Positions 46,576-59,000 of a DNA stretch of 64,000 nt are shown piece by piece. The stretch lies in contig CM055896.1 of the NCBI GenBank assembly GCA_029582155.1, positions 8,264,482 to 8,328,481 of the forward strand. The letters are read 5' to 3'. The DNA comes from Panopea generosa. Taxonomy: Eukaryota > Mollusca > Bivalvia > Adapedonta > Hiatellidae. A model generated the notes under the pieces. That model did no database searches. It was not told where the DNA came from and saw nothing but the letters and a program-made list of their open reading frames with translations. The translations under genes were made by a program, and so were the position numbers. How positions within the stretch are numbered: position 1 is the stretch's first letter; each line of letters opens with the position of its first letter.

Positions 46576-46801
46576 GCCCGACAATAGTCTTTGTGATGAC
46601 TGATATACGACTTTGTGTCTCATTATCATTCGTCTCTCACCGCTGATTCATGTGGCCAAGTTATCAGTTACTTGCGGAGATTGGGTGTGCTCGAGTACTG
46701 TTTAACCTTTTAGGATCCCAGGAAACAGTGGCTAGGTTAACTGATCGTCTGTTAACCCTCAGTGGGTAAAAATGATGCTAACTATTCAATCAATCAATCA
46801 A
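46576..46801 (+). mobile_element. SINE A, copy 3 (head missing)
   Basis: Body from GCCCGACAATAGTCTTTGTG to GATGCTAACTATTCAATCAA with an (AATC)n tail. It lacks the tRNA-like head and follows SINE B by about 45 bases. Confidence 0.75.
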
Positions 46802-46904
46802 TGGGGTAAAGTGAATGATGACCTTGTGTAGTTTGGGGTTAATTTATAAAAAAAACACTAACATCTAAAATAAGCTTTAATTTCAATTGATTCTGAAAGT
46901 ATAT

Positions 46905-46990
46905 CAAACTCGATCGAGGGTCGCGGGTTCGATCCTCTGTCACGGCTATGTGTGCGTAGTGCTGGTTATACACAGGAAGAACCTATTTTT
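46905..46990 (+). mobile_element. SINE B-like head fragment
   Basis: GGGTCGCGGGTTCGATCCTC and TGTCACGGCTATGTGTG resemble the B-box end of SINE B, followed by AGTGCTGGTTATACACAGGA. Short and diverged. Confidence 0.4.
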
Positions 46991-48958
46991 AGATCGATAT
47001 AATATAAAAAAGTAAGTTAAAAAATAAACACATGTAAAAAGTGTTCACGACAATTCGTACATATTAGATTACGAGTAAAAATAAATATCTATGATTATTG
47101 AAGCTAAATGTATAACTAAAATTATAGATGCATTAATAATGATTAACTCCGGATATGCATTGTTGAAATTGTTGTATACGTGTACAGTACTTTTTTATGC
47201 TTTAGTAAAGTTGAGTAATTGTAACAAATGAGAGAATGTTCTGAAACATAATTTACAAATAATAATACTACAGGAAATCCTTAATTTTTCATACAATTCA
47301 CCGGATTGATGACCAGTTATGTAGTAAAGTGCAGTCTCCGTGTCTGAATAATTAACAAACAGTCACATACCTGTGTCGTCAACTTTTCGAAATTGACGTT
47401 GTTAAGCTTCATACGGTGAGGATTTTCACTAATTTAATTTTTTTTTTTTTTTTTTGGTAACTTTTATTACATTTTAGTTGTACAGTGTAGGACATGTTGA
47501 TACAGTAATATTTCATGAGTCTCACAAATGGATTTCGTAATTTCTGGTAGTCATTAGGTGTCAGTGAGAATAACTGAGCAACGAGCAGTGACCACTCAGC
47601 CCAGATCATGTGCAAGTGTGCGACTCAAACCTCAGAGGAAGGTTTCAATTTTAATATATGATACAAAAGTGTATCCAGTTTTGAGTGGAAGAATTTGAAC
47701 ATTGACATGGTTAAGCGGGTAGAGGTCAATTTCAATTTTTTTATTTTTATATTAGTTTTCTAAAATATTGTATTTTCGTGTGTTTCAAGAAGGCTCTGAT
47801 AAAATGTGTCTTTCATTTTAACAGTAACATTAGTGCTTAGGATCTCAAAACATATATATTTTACAAAACTTTTAATAATACCGATTAATTCACTCATTTA
47901 AGAACCCATTTCTGTATGACTTGTAAGACAGTTTGTAAGATGTATACGTGTATAATGTATTATATTAAATAGATGTTGCTTGGGTGTGTTTATTTTTACA
48001 ATTGTTACCTGTTACAGTTAAAGATGTTGGCGCAGAAATTTTCAGATGTTCATGTGAACGAGTTATATATCTTATTAATTAATGAAAGTTGCATTTCTTA
48101 TAAGAAAACATTATCTTTGTGGTCAGGATACATTGAACGATTTAAGCCACAAATATGTCCAATTTTTGACAAAAAATATTTGTTTTATTTTTTTCCAATT
48201 TTTGGTTTCATTACCTTACCAAGAAAAATAGGAGGTAGGGGTAATTTTAGGCGGAAACATATTTTTTATAAATGAAAATCGTCTTTTCAAAAAGTTGTAC
48301 AAGCGTATGATATTAGACTAGTTTTAGACTAAAACATAACATTAATTACCTTCTGATAATACCAAATCTCAAACAAATCAAATTAACACCAAAATATGCA
48401 ACATATAAAATGTTGACAAATATTTCTTTAAAATGTAAGATAACTGAACTGATGATTTTCTTTATACATTCTGAAATTGTTAACATTGGACTAAAGGAAA
48501 CTAAAATATTAAAAAGTATAATTTTTGTTATAAACAGTGAATGTTTTTTTTTTATGAGTTTTGGTTAAAAAAAGATATAAAACAGTGGATGGAGTATGGT
48601 AATATTTTTTCTAAAGCAAAAATAGATAATAAAAAATCTTAGTTTTCAGTGTATTTTTTCAAAGATTAGACTATATGTTATCCAGTTTAACCATGTTACT
48701 CATTTTAAGTTCAATTTCACATGTATAATGTATGACCTCATTTTTATGAAAACAAAAAATAAAAAAATAAAAAACTAGATTTTTGTGTAAGTATGATCTT
48801 AAAAATAAAACAACACAGAAGTAAGCGTGGCAACATACCATTTTATCTTAGATAATGCAAACTGAATTAATTGTATTGATCAAATTTTACCATAGTGATA
48901 ATTTTCAAAAATATGTTACATGCGGTTGTTGTGGCGTTTGTGAAGTGTATATTGGAAA
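46991..48958 (+). other. AT-rich sequence without a gene
   Basis: No supported gene. The 100-codon open frame at 47973-48275 is AT-driven, without motif or homologue that I recognise. Confidence 0.5.
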
Positions 48959-49119
48959 TGACCTGACGTGAGCACTATCGCTCCAACCAATGGTCACTTG
49001 GCATTGTTTGTCCAAGTAAATACAATGTAGTGCTTACTTAGACATACTGAGCTTATCTAAGGGAAATGGTACACATCACTGATAAGTATCGACTTGTTAT
49101 ATTAACGTCAGGTCAATTT
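48959..49119. mobile_element. Inverted-repeat element ending TGACCTGACG/CGTCAGGTCA
   Basis: TGACCTGACG at the left and CGTCAGGTCA at the right are exact reverse complements. The interior matches the stretch at 45370-45572. Likely a small non-autonomous transposon. Confidence 0.55.
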
Positions 49120-49859
49120 ATCAATTAGACCAATGTGATAAAGATATGTTACAAAAGTAATTTGACAAAAAGAAAAACAAGACAGTGAAAATCTTGTCAT
49201 TTTGTATAAGAATGTTTGAAATAGTTTTAATAATAATTTACCAGAGTATTCAATATTGTGTTTATTGTTGCATTGATGTTGTAGCCTTTGAATAAAGTGT
49301 GATAAAATAACAGTTATAAATCTTTCTTTTTAATTGTAGTCCTTACCTGGATTGAGTGATGTCCTATTAAGCTATCAGAATAGCCAGTTTATTACAAATG
49401 GTTACATTGTATTCATAGAATAAAACATTTTATTGCAAAGCATAGTGATTGCTTGCCAATTGAAGGTGGCGTTCACACATGACGTTATGCTATGGAGTGG
49501 TGCAAAAATATCGGAGGAAAAATGCCCCCCCCCCCCCCTCCCCCATTCCATATGGTCATACAGTAGTATTACATATTTCCAATGACATGGTATTAGTTTG
49601 TCTGTTCCATATGACCTGACAATTGTATTGTCTATTTATGATCTGATGCCCCTTCCATACTGCCTGTCAGTTGTGTTCCGTATGCCATCTTAATAGTGTT
49701 GTTCGTTTCTTATGACAGTAGAGTAGACCGTCCCATATGTCTTAAACTAGTGTTGTCCATTGCATATGGTCTGACAATAAGGTTACCCATACCGATGACC
49801 TGACAATATCAGTTATCACTCCATGTGACCTTACAGTAGTGTCGATTTCATTTGAACTG

Positions 49860-50700
49860 ACAAGTTTGTCCATTCCATATGTTCTGATAACATGGTTGTC
49901 TATTCCATATGTCCTGACAATAGGGTTGTTTATTTCATATGTTCTGACAATAGGGCTGTTTACTCGATATGTCCTGACAATAGGGTTGTTTATCCCATAT
50001 GTCCTGACAATAAGGTTGTTTATTCCATATGTCCTGACAATAAGGTTGTTTATTCAATATGTCCTGTCAGTAGGGCTGTCCACTCCACATGTCCTAACAA
50101 AAAGGTTGTTTATTCCATATGTCTTGACAATAGGGTTGTTTATTCCATATGTCCTGACAATAGGGTTGTTTATTCCATATGCCCTGACAATAAGGTTGTT
50201 TATTCCATATGTCCTGTCAGTAGGGCTGTCCACTCCATATGTCCTGTCAGTAGGGCTGTCCACTCCACATGTCCTGACAATAGGGTTGTTTATTCCATAT
50301 GTCCTGTAAGTAGGGCTGTCCACTCCATATGTCCTGACAATAGGGTTGTTTATTCCAAATGTCTTGACAATAGGGCTGTTTTATTCCATATGTCCAGACA
50401 ATAGGGTTGTTTATTCCAAACGTCCTGTCAGTAAGGTTATTTATTCCATATGTCCGAACAATAGGGTTGTTTATTCCATATGTCCTGACAATAAGGTTGT
50501 TTATTCCATATGTCATGTCAATAGGGCTGTCCACTCCATATGTTCTGACAATGGATTTGTCCATTCCATATGTTCTGATAAAATGGTTGTCTATTCCATA
50601 TGTTCTGACAATAGCGTTGTTTATTCCATATGTCCTGACAATAGGACTGTCCACTCCATATGTCCTGACAATATATTTGTCTATTCCATAAGTTCTATAT
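49860..50700. repeat. 30-bp minisatellite
   Basis: About 28 regular units with ATTCCATATGTCCTGACAAT and AGGGTTGTTT; diverged units extend left to about 49560. As 30 is a multiple of three, several frames on both strands stay open for up to 170 codons with a ten-residue period (VVYSICPDNR and its shifts). These are artefacts. Confidence 0.95.
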
Positions 50701-50710
50701 GACCTTACAG

Positions 50711-51786
50711 TATCGATTTGGGTTACATATGGTTATGTTGATCAAATTAAGAAAGCCAAATGTGTACCTCTTATTAAAACCAGTAGTGGGAATCAAAACT
50801 AAATATTTTGGTGAATGGAAAGAAAAAACAACAGTTACTCTCTCACAAAATATTTTATCTGATAAAACATACAAAGAAAGCAGATAAAGAGTTAGCAGAA
50901 TGCATATAAATTTATTTTTTTAAACATCAGATGAGTTGGATATAAAAAGTTATCACATAATTTACTGTGCAGGTGTGTAATAAAACCATGAAATATGTTT
51001 TATATTAGCCCAGCGTAATATCACTACCGAGTCATCAGTCAGTGTTTTATGCATAACTCCGCTCTTGTATATGCCCCAGCTTGCCCATACTAATAAATGA
51101 CGTCGATTTGTTATGATGATATGACGTTATTTTCAGACGTTACGTCATACGATGACTGATTAATTGGCAAAATTGATATGGTGCAAAAACCCTCACATAA
51201 TATAGTTTTGCCAACTTGTTTAATAAATTCCATAGAAAATATTCATGCACGATCCTCTATAGATGGACATGGTCACTCGATATCAAAATCTATGGGAGTG
51301 ATTCCGTGATCATTCAGTGATACTTTTTTATTATTACGACTGATAAATTACTTTTGTAACGATACATTGATGTAACATGATGCCGTCATTTAAGATAGCT
51401 CGCGGTCTTCATATCATATTTTTTTACATCTGGCGTAAAGTATCAATCATCTTTTATACTATGAAGTCTTAACTTTCGTTTTAGCTTTTTTTTTTTTTAA
51501 AAGAAAGTACCTCGTTTTTGTGTTAACAGCGTCCCCTAGCGGTACGTTTTTTTTCTGATGATTTTCGCCATTACTTTCTTATAAAATGATCAATAATAAT
51601 ACAAAAGTGTTTTTAATAACATTTTTATATATTTATGTTAATTGGACAATTTTGACCCCATCACTCATAGGGATAATTTACGCAAAATATAAACAAATTT
51701 GGCTGAAAGGTTCTTGAGTAAATAAATGTTTCAAAATCATAATTTTATTCCTTTTAATCCCAATACTGGTCTCTTGTGGATATTAA
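50711..51786 (+). other. Sequence without a gene
   Basis: Nothing supported. Confidence 0.5.
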
Positions 51787-52295
51787 GTCCCCTTTAAAGC
51801 AACAAATCCACGTTTAAACTTTTTTAAAAAGTTTTTCAATTGAGTTGTGAGCATATTTCCCATACATAAATATATGGTCAGTGAGCTGTATATGTGCTAA
51901 CAAACACTATCCAGAACGCTTTAGAATTATAAAAAAAGGATGTCCAAATTATAAAGCGTGACAATCGCTTTATAAATTATTTTTAAATTGCCGAGGATTC
52001 CAACTTGGCTTCAAATTGAATTATGCGAGTCGTATTAAAAAACTTCACGCTTTAGTGCGTAGTGTACTTTACCTGCCTTGAAAGTCATTTTGACAATTTT
52101 TTTGACTCGGGTGAGTTACACGCTTGTTTTATAAAGTGTTAGTCACGCATTCTAAATTGGGCATCATTTTGTTCGGGATTGTGTTTATATGCTCATATAC
52201 AGCTAATTGATCATATGTTTGTATGAGAAATGTGCTCATAACTCAATTAATTTTTTTTTTTGAAAGTTCAAACGTGGATGTGTTGCTTTAAAGGA
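51787..52295. mobile_element. Element with about 105-bp terminal inverted repeats
   Basis: The first 105 bases and the last 105 are imperfect reverse complements: CTTTAAAGCAAC, ATCCACGTTTAAAC, TTGAGTTGTGAGCATATTTC and AGCTGTATATG on the left each face a near match on the right. About 510 bases long, no coding, so a non-autonomous DNA transposon of uncertain superfamily. SINE A copy 4 follows 25 bases later. Confidence 0.8.
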
Positions 52296-52320
52296 CATGG
52301 TCTTAACTGTTAAAAAAGCT

Positions 52321-52600
52321 GGGCCCGATTAGCTCAGTCGGTAAAGCGTCTGACTATCAATCCAGGGGTCGTGATTTCGAATCCCCACCCGGCAACAGTC
52401 TCCGTGATGATTGATATACGACATTGTGTCTCATTATCATTCGTCTCTCACCTCTGATTCAAGTGGCAAAGTTATCATTACTTGTGGAGAAGGGGTGTGC
52501 TCCAGTACTGGTGAACCTTTCAGGATCCCAAGAAACAGTGGTTAGGTTAACTGATCGTCTGTTAGCCCTCAATGGCATAAAATGACGCTAAGTATTCAAT
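52321..52600 (+). mobile_element. SINE A, copy 4 (best preserved)
   Basis: Head GGGCCCGATTAGCTCAGTCG with A box, B box TCGTGATTTCGAATCCCC, body to AATGACGCTAAGTATTCAAT. The head resembles a tRNA of the GCCCGNNTAGCTCAG type. Confidence 0.88.
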
Positions 52601-53310
52601 TCTCCAATTAACTGTTAATATGACTAAACATTCCTTCAGTTCCTTATGATTTAAATAATACCCAAAATAGATAAAAAAAAATCTCAATGGACCCTAGTCC
52701 CGTTATTTAAATAAACTTGAAACCTATTGTAGAGACGAAGGATTTTTACGCTAGAATGCCCCTTTGCTAAACAAAAAAGCCCCCGAAACGGGACCAATAT
52801 TTTATCTATGGCCACAGCTTGAAAAAAAAAACTGAGAGAATTTGATTAGGTGATACTACATGCAAAATAAGAAAGCTCCATAAGTTGAAATTTTGGATAA
52901 TACGCTTTTTTAATTTTTTAATTAGATTAACCAATGCTTCATACCAACTTTGGTAAAAAGGGTAGCAGAGTAAAATGCATTGTCCAAGCACACGTAAGTA
53001 TAATATTACACATCTATTCTGCTTTCATGCCAAAATGTGTAAAAGGTTGGCCTTTGAAAACAGAAGGCCTTTGAAAATAGTTTAGGAAGAGTTCAGATTG
53101 CTCGTAACGAGCAATCTGAACACTTCCTGCACCGTTTTCCACTCTGTCAGCTGTCAGTTAATATAAACATAATTCACCAAATAATTCAAAAGCTTTCTAT
53201 ATTAGGTGTCCAAAGGCGTCTTTATGAAGTAAAGGGTTAAACACACAGTCATATATCATTTCATGTAGTAGTAAACATGTTTAAAATAATTGATGAAGCT
53301 GTTATTTACA
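52601..53310 (+). other. Sequence without a gene
   Basis: Apart from the palindrome at 53084-53128, nothing supported. Confidence 0.5.
53084..53128. repeat. 45-bp near-perfect palindrome
   Basis: Centred on 53106. The inner 15-base arms (GTTCAGATTGCTCGT and its reverse complement) are exact, separated by one base; the pairing resumes after one mismatch to give 22-base arms. Confidence 0.9.
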
Positions 53311-53528
53311 CCAGTGGAGCGCGTGATCCAGTGGTAAAACATTGGGCCCCAAGATCAGTGCACTCCCCCGCTCCCCCCCCCCCTCCCCCATCACTTGAGG
53401 TTTGCTAGAACAGGGCACTTTGTCCGAATAAGCTTATAACGGTTCCTACCAGAATACTTTGAGGGTGATTTGTCTAAGTTGTTTTTACTTGTTTCGCATT
53501 CGATGTAAAGTGAATAAGTTCAATCACA
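53311..53528 (+). mobile_element. SINE B, copy with altered head
   Basis: Head TGGAGCGCGTGATCCAGTGG, a C-rich stretch where the B box should be (53364-53388), then the body GGTGATTTGTCTAAGTTG and TTGTTTCGCATTCGATGTAA. Confidence 0.65.
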
Positions 53529-54199
53529 GTAAAACCAGTTACCTGGAAAGCGTTAAAAAACAATGAAGTGCAAAGAATGTTTTCTGGTACATATTATTCG
53601 TACTATGATTGAGCCTGTGACCAGGAGAATGCAATTGATAATGATAGCAACCGTTATCTGTTACTGAAGGCATCTGTGGTTTCGCAACATGCCTTATAAA
53701 TATTTGAATAGTTAAGTCAACTAATATCGGTTATCAAAACCGGTTCTCAAAACAATCATAGACACATAATTTCACATAAACTTTGCTGTATTTATCGATT
53801 TCGTACAGCTCAGCCAGTCTATTAAAGTTTGCAAAGTTATATTCATGAGGGATAATGTAGTTGCATATATTGAAAATAACATAACTTTAACAAAAAGATT
53901 ATACATTAAAGCATTTTAATAGTTCAATAGGAACGATAGGCTTCTACATTAATTATAAACACATATTTGTATTATATCAAGACTGAAAATTATAGTTATA
54001 AGTGCATGTTATACAAACATTTACTTTTTTGCGGACACACTCATTAAATCACGTTTGACCGTGCCTGGTATAAACGTGCAATACAAAAACGTTTTAGTGA
54101 AAACAGTATATATAGGGAACGAAGCAGTATTCAATGTATATAATACTGAACTACTCAGGGAGTAGTGATACTATAAAGTACCTGCTTAATGGGCAGTGT

Positions 54200-55190
<991 letters not shown>

Positions 55191-55418
55191 TAAAAGCACT
55201 CAGTTCATCCAGAGAATGATTAAGATGAATGGCGAAATAAATACAATACTAGTATCTAACAATTGATTACGTACAAACTGACATATGCTGAACGGAATAG
55301 CTAACCTGCCACTTTTGACTGTATGTATTACAAGTACTGACAAACTTAATAATACAGACTTGGTCAATGTTATCCTAAATGTTCTCTCTTAATCAAGTCC
55401 AATTTTTAAGGAATTTGC

Positions 55419-55424
55419 TTTAAT
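55419..55424 (-). promoter_or_regulatory. Possible polyadenylation signal ATTAAA, gene B
   Basis: The nearest recognisable signal on the minus strand, about 450 bases past the gene B stop. No AATAAA was seen nearer. Weak evidence. Confidence 0.25.
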
Positions 55425-55626
55425 GCTTTCTGAGAAAATACTTAGAATGTCAGGTAAAAGTAAAACTCAAAATGTAAGGAGGCGGGTGAGCTGTTTCGTT
55501 TAGTATATATACATGTAGAACAAATATGGCATACCATTACAGTATTGTTGAATTTAAAGAATATTATACTTAAGATATATATCTGTATTCATTTGATAGT
55601 TCGTCGTAACACGTGTTCCATTGACT

Positions 55627-55856
55627 CCTGGGGTGGTATTCATCAAACATTCTTAAGAATTTTCTGAGAACTCAAGAATGTAAAAACACACTTAGGGACC
55701 GCTTTGCAAGCATGAAGAAACACTTAATATATAGTAAAAAAAACTCTCACAATTATTATATCTGCCATGGGAAACTAGATATCTAAGGATAAAATTTGGA
55801 TTTTCAAGCTCAAGTCTAAGAATATTCTCAAGAACGGTGGGTGAATACGACCCCTG
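55627..55856. mobile_element. Inverted-repeat element in the gene B 3' flank
   Basis: CCTGGGGTGGTATTCATCAA at the left faces GGTGAATACGACCCCTGG at the right. About 230 bases, ending 14 bases from the gene B stop codon, so it probably forms most of the 3' UTR. Confidence 0.7.
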
Positions 55857-55869
55857 GTTGGCCCGTTAT

Positions 55870-56091
55870 TTAACATCCGAGGAGCCTCCTTAATCGCGCA
55901 CACCCTTCTCCAATATTTGCTATTGCCGTTTGTCCGTCTCTTATTACCGCGGTCACGTCTAAGATGACGATAGTGCCAATGACAAGCGTAAACAGAGCAA
56001 TGCCAACATATCCAATGTTTGCAGAGCTCTTGCGAGAATCCATTTTACTAATCTTTAGTGATGTTGCTGACGTTAGATTTGTCGTTTCAAT
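55870..56091 (-). CDS. Gene B last exon: transmembrane helix and tail
   Basis: Sense acceptor ATACTTACAG, phase 0. Encodes ETTNLTSATSLKISKMDSRK, then helix IGYVGIALFTLVIGTIVIL, DVTAVIRDGQTAIANIGEG and a tail ARLRRLLGC followed by a stop. Matches gene A exon 9 in helix position, the D-V-[ST]-A-x2-RD motif and RLRR. The terminal Cys is not shared. Confidence 0.85.
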   Translation of the reverse strand: METTNLTSATSLKISKMDSRKSSANIGYVGIALFTLVIGTIVILDVTAVIRDGQTAIANIGEGCARLRRLLGC

Positions 56092-59000
56092 CTGTAAGTA
56101 TAATTAGTTTTGACAATAAAAGACATATTTTAGATAACGGCATTAATACGCTTCCAAATGGTCATTATTCCACATGATAATGAAACAAAATATAATTAGA
56201 CTAAACATAGTAGTATTGGTACGACAAAGAAAGAAAATGTGTTGAGAAGTGATAAGGATTTGTCTGTCTAGTGGAATATATCTTGGAATGGGGTGGCGGA
56301 TTGTGGTGGTAGTTTAAATTATGAGGATTTCAGCGAGTCTGGGTGAGTTGGTCATTTTTGGGTGGTGGAAAAGTGTGCTGAAACCCGTATGTTCTATACT
56401 ACTTGTTTCATTGATATTGATGATAATGTAGATAATTAACAAGCCAAAACTTAGTTACGTGTTTAAGTATTTAAGTAAACTATTGGTCGGAAGCCTATTA
56501 TACTTGTAATGCCATAAAAATACGGGTTTTCAAGATTTTTCATTTTCTGGTGAGAGTAACAAAATGTACTACACCAAATTTGATAACAAATGTACATATA
56601 TTACGTTATTATGCTTTGAACAATAAACTGTTGAAATCTTAAGTGTTTTAGTGGCTGTCAATGCTTCTAAACATACTTATTTGTGACTATCTTGGTCATG
56701 TTTGGTGAAAAACACCGTTATTTATCCTCAAATGACATGTATATAAACTCACTGTTATCGCCTCTATTTGAATAAGACCTAACCCGTGGAATTACGTAAA
56801 TTGCTTAGAAAACATATCCGTTAACATTTCCAGGTATCATTGATTAAATCCGGATAAGCGATTTATTATTAAAACATAGGTTTGTGACGCCGATCTGATA
56901 TAGTATAATGGTTATATATGCAGATTGACTATTGGTCGATAGAAGATCGAACCCAGTTACAAGTTATATTTTGTTTAGTGGTTTATTTCCCTAGCAACAC
57001 TATTTTTCCCATAGTGCTCCATAAATGTCTTTTAAAATGAAAAAAAAAAACACTAAGGTTCCAACAAAATGAAAACTATATTTGTCCATAGAAGCATTTA
57101 TGTATTTGCACATAGCGATCGTTCTAATACTAAAGGATATCGGAATGGGCCGAGTGTACACGACTGAATCGGAAATATTACTACAATTTCCGTCAGCAAA
57201 GGAGTTAATTTGCATATTAGAATTACTGATAAGTAAATTTAGACTTAAGACACGAGAGAGGTATCGTCTGTTACGTTATACATGTATCGAAAATGACAAT
57301 TCACGAAAATGTTTGTCATTCATAAACAAGCTGTTTCTGTCCTTATAAAAGAACTATTTTCTTATACTGGTTACGCCGATTTAATCGTTCTTAAGTAAAT
57401 TTATAGTATAGTTCTTCGATGACTCGAACCTGACGGAACTCGACAAAAAGTTTGAGTTAAGGGTTGTTCGACCTAAGTTGTGTTCAAAATCATACCCTAC
57501 ATGTACATGTATATACATCGAGACGGGAATTCCGCCGGAACCAGGTGGTTCGAGCTATATGTGGTGTTTAAGCCATCGTTGTTCGAGCCAACGAGGTTCT
57601 ACTGTAATACATAACAACTCACATGTAAAGCATTCTTATAATGTTCGATATCCTTATCTGCTGCTGCTTTCTTTTCCTCCGGTGACATTTTCTTAAAGTC
57701 TTCAAGTTTTTTAACCCAGGAGCATTTACAGTTACAAACGGTCCGGCAGTAGCCATCCGTTTGGTTAATTTCTAAACATACCGGTTCGTCTGGTTTTTGT
57801 ACTATTGGATTTTCTGTATGGAAATTAGTATAAATATTTATTATAGAAAAATATATGATTAAGCTTAGCAGATTCAGTAAAAGTATCAGTAAAAAGAAAA
57901 TTGCATTTTGAAGCATTTTTAATTTTTCGATAAACACAACGTATTATAATACATTAGGAAATAAACAAGTACACTCCATTTCTAAAATATATGTCATTTA
58001 TCAAATAATAAAATGTAATGATATATACTATTTTGAAATTACCTGTTTTTTCACAACAGCAGTCAGTCCCAAAACCGTCAAGGTTAAAATCTGGAAAAAA
58101 AACAACAACATGTTGTTATTTATTTTTATTTTCCCATTGCATTGTATTTCATGAAAGCCAGTCACTGTCTAATTAAACATTTATACAATGGAACATGATC
58201 CCAACCTCTATGCAAGAGGCGGCCACAGTTTATACTTTTAAAGCCCTTATCCCTGTAGCTGTTCTCGCCCCATTCTCATTCAAGTAATATGTTAAAGTCA
58301 TTTCTGAGCATCTACCACCGATCATAACTAACAACATTAAACCATTTTATGGCGCCGGCACGAACTTTTCATATATAAAGGAATGTTGTATATTATAGAA
58401 GAAAAAGAAGAAGAGGATGAAGATGATGATGAACAAGATGAATAAACAACAACAGTGCTAATTACTTCAATGATTTTGTATTTCAACAAGATATTGGATA
58501 TGAATATACAGTCAAACCTGTCTTAAACAGTCAGTCATAGGAAGGCGTAAATATTGACCCCTTAAGACAGGTAATTGCTTATTAAAGGTTAATTTGCTTT
58601 GAAAGAATTGAAATGGGAAAAGTGCAAATGTGGATGCTAAAGACAAGTGACTAATTAATAGAGGGTGCCACTTACACAGGTTTGACTGTAATAACATTTA
58701 AATCGTTTGTATAGTAAATGTTTTATAAAAGTAAACTATGAACAAACATAATATTAACTTATAGTAGTATGGTATTATCAGATGTCATTATATGTCTAGG
58801 TAGACACAAGTTCCAATAAACAGCTGTTTAGAAAAAATAAAATAAGAAAAAGACATTCATATTAAATTATAAACAACATAAGAACCGCCATTAAAACAGT
58901 ATAACACTGATGCATGTCCAATATATATTGGATGAATATAATATTCATAAGCAATCCATACAAAGTGACATTATTTTCTTTATTTTTATTAAATCCGCTT

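Noticed and set aside
49839-50702. Long open frames (up to 170 codons) with ten-residue repeats, on both strands
   Set aside because: They lie wholly in a 30-bp tandem array; a unit length divisible by three keeps several frames open at once. No splice context or composition typical of coding.
52321-52395. tRNA gene
   Set aside because: The head has A and B boxes but is joined to a SINE body that recurs at 27983, 33269 and 46576. The same applies to 46320 and 33269.
57814-57937. Hydrophobic N-terminal stretch that looks like a signal peptide for a small secreted protein
   Set aside because: It is intron read-through upstream of an acceptor; gene A has the matching exon border and nothing similar before it.
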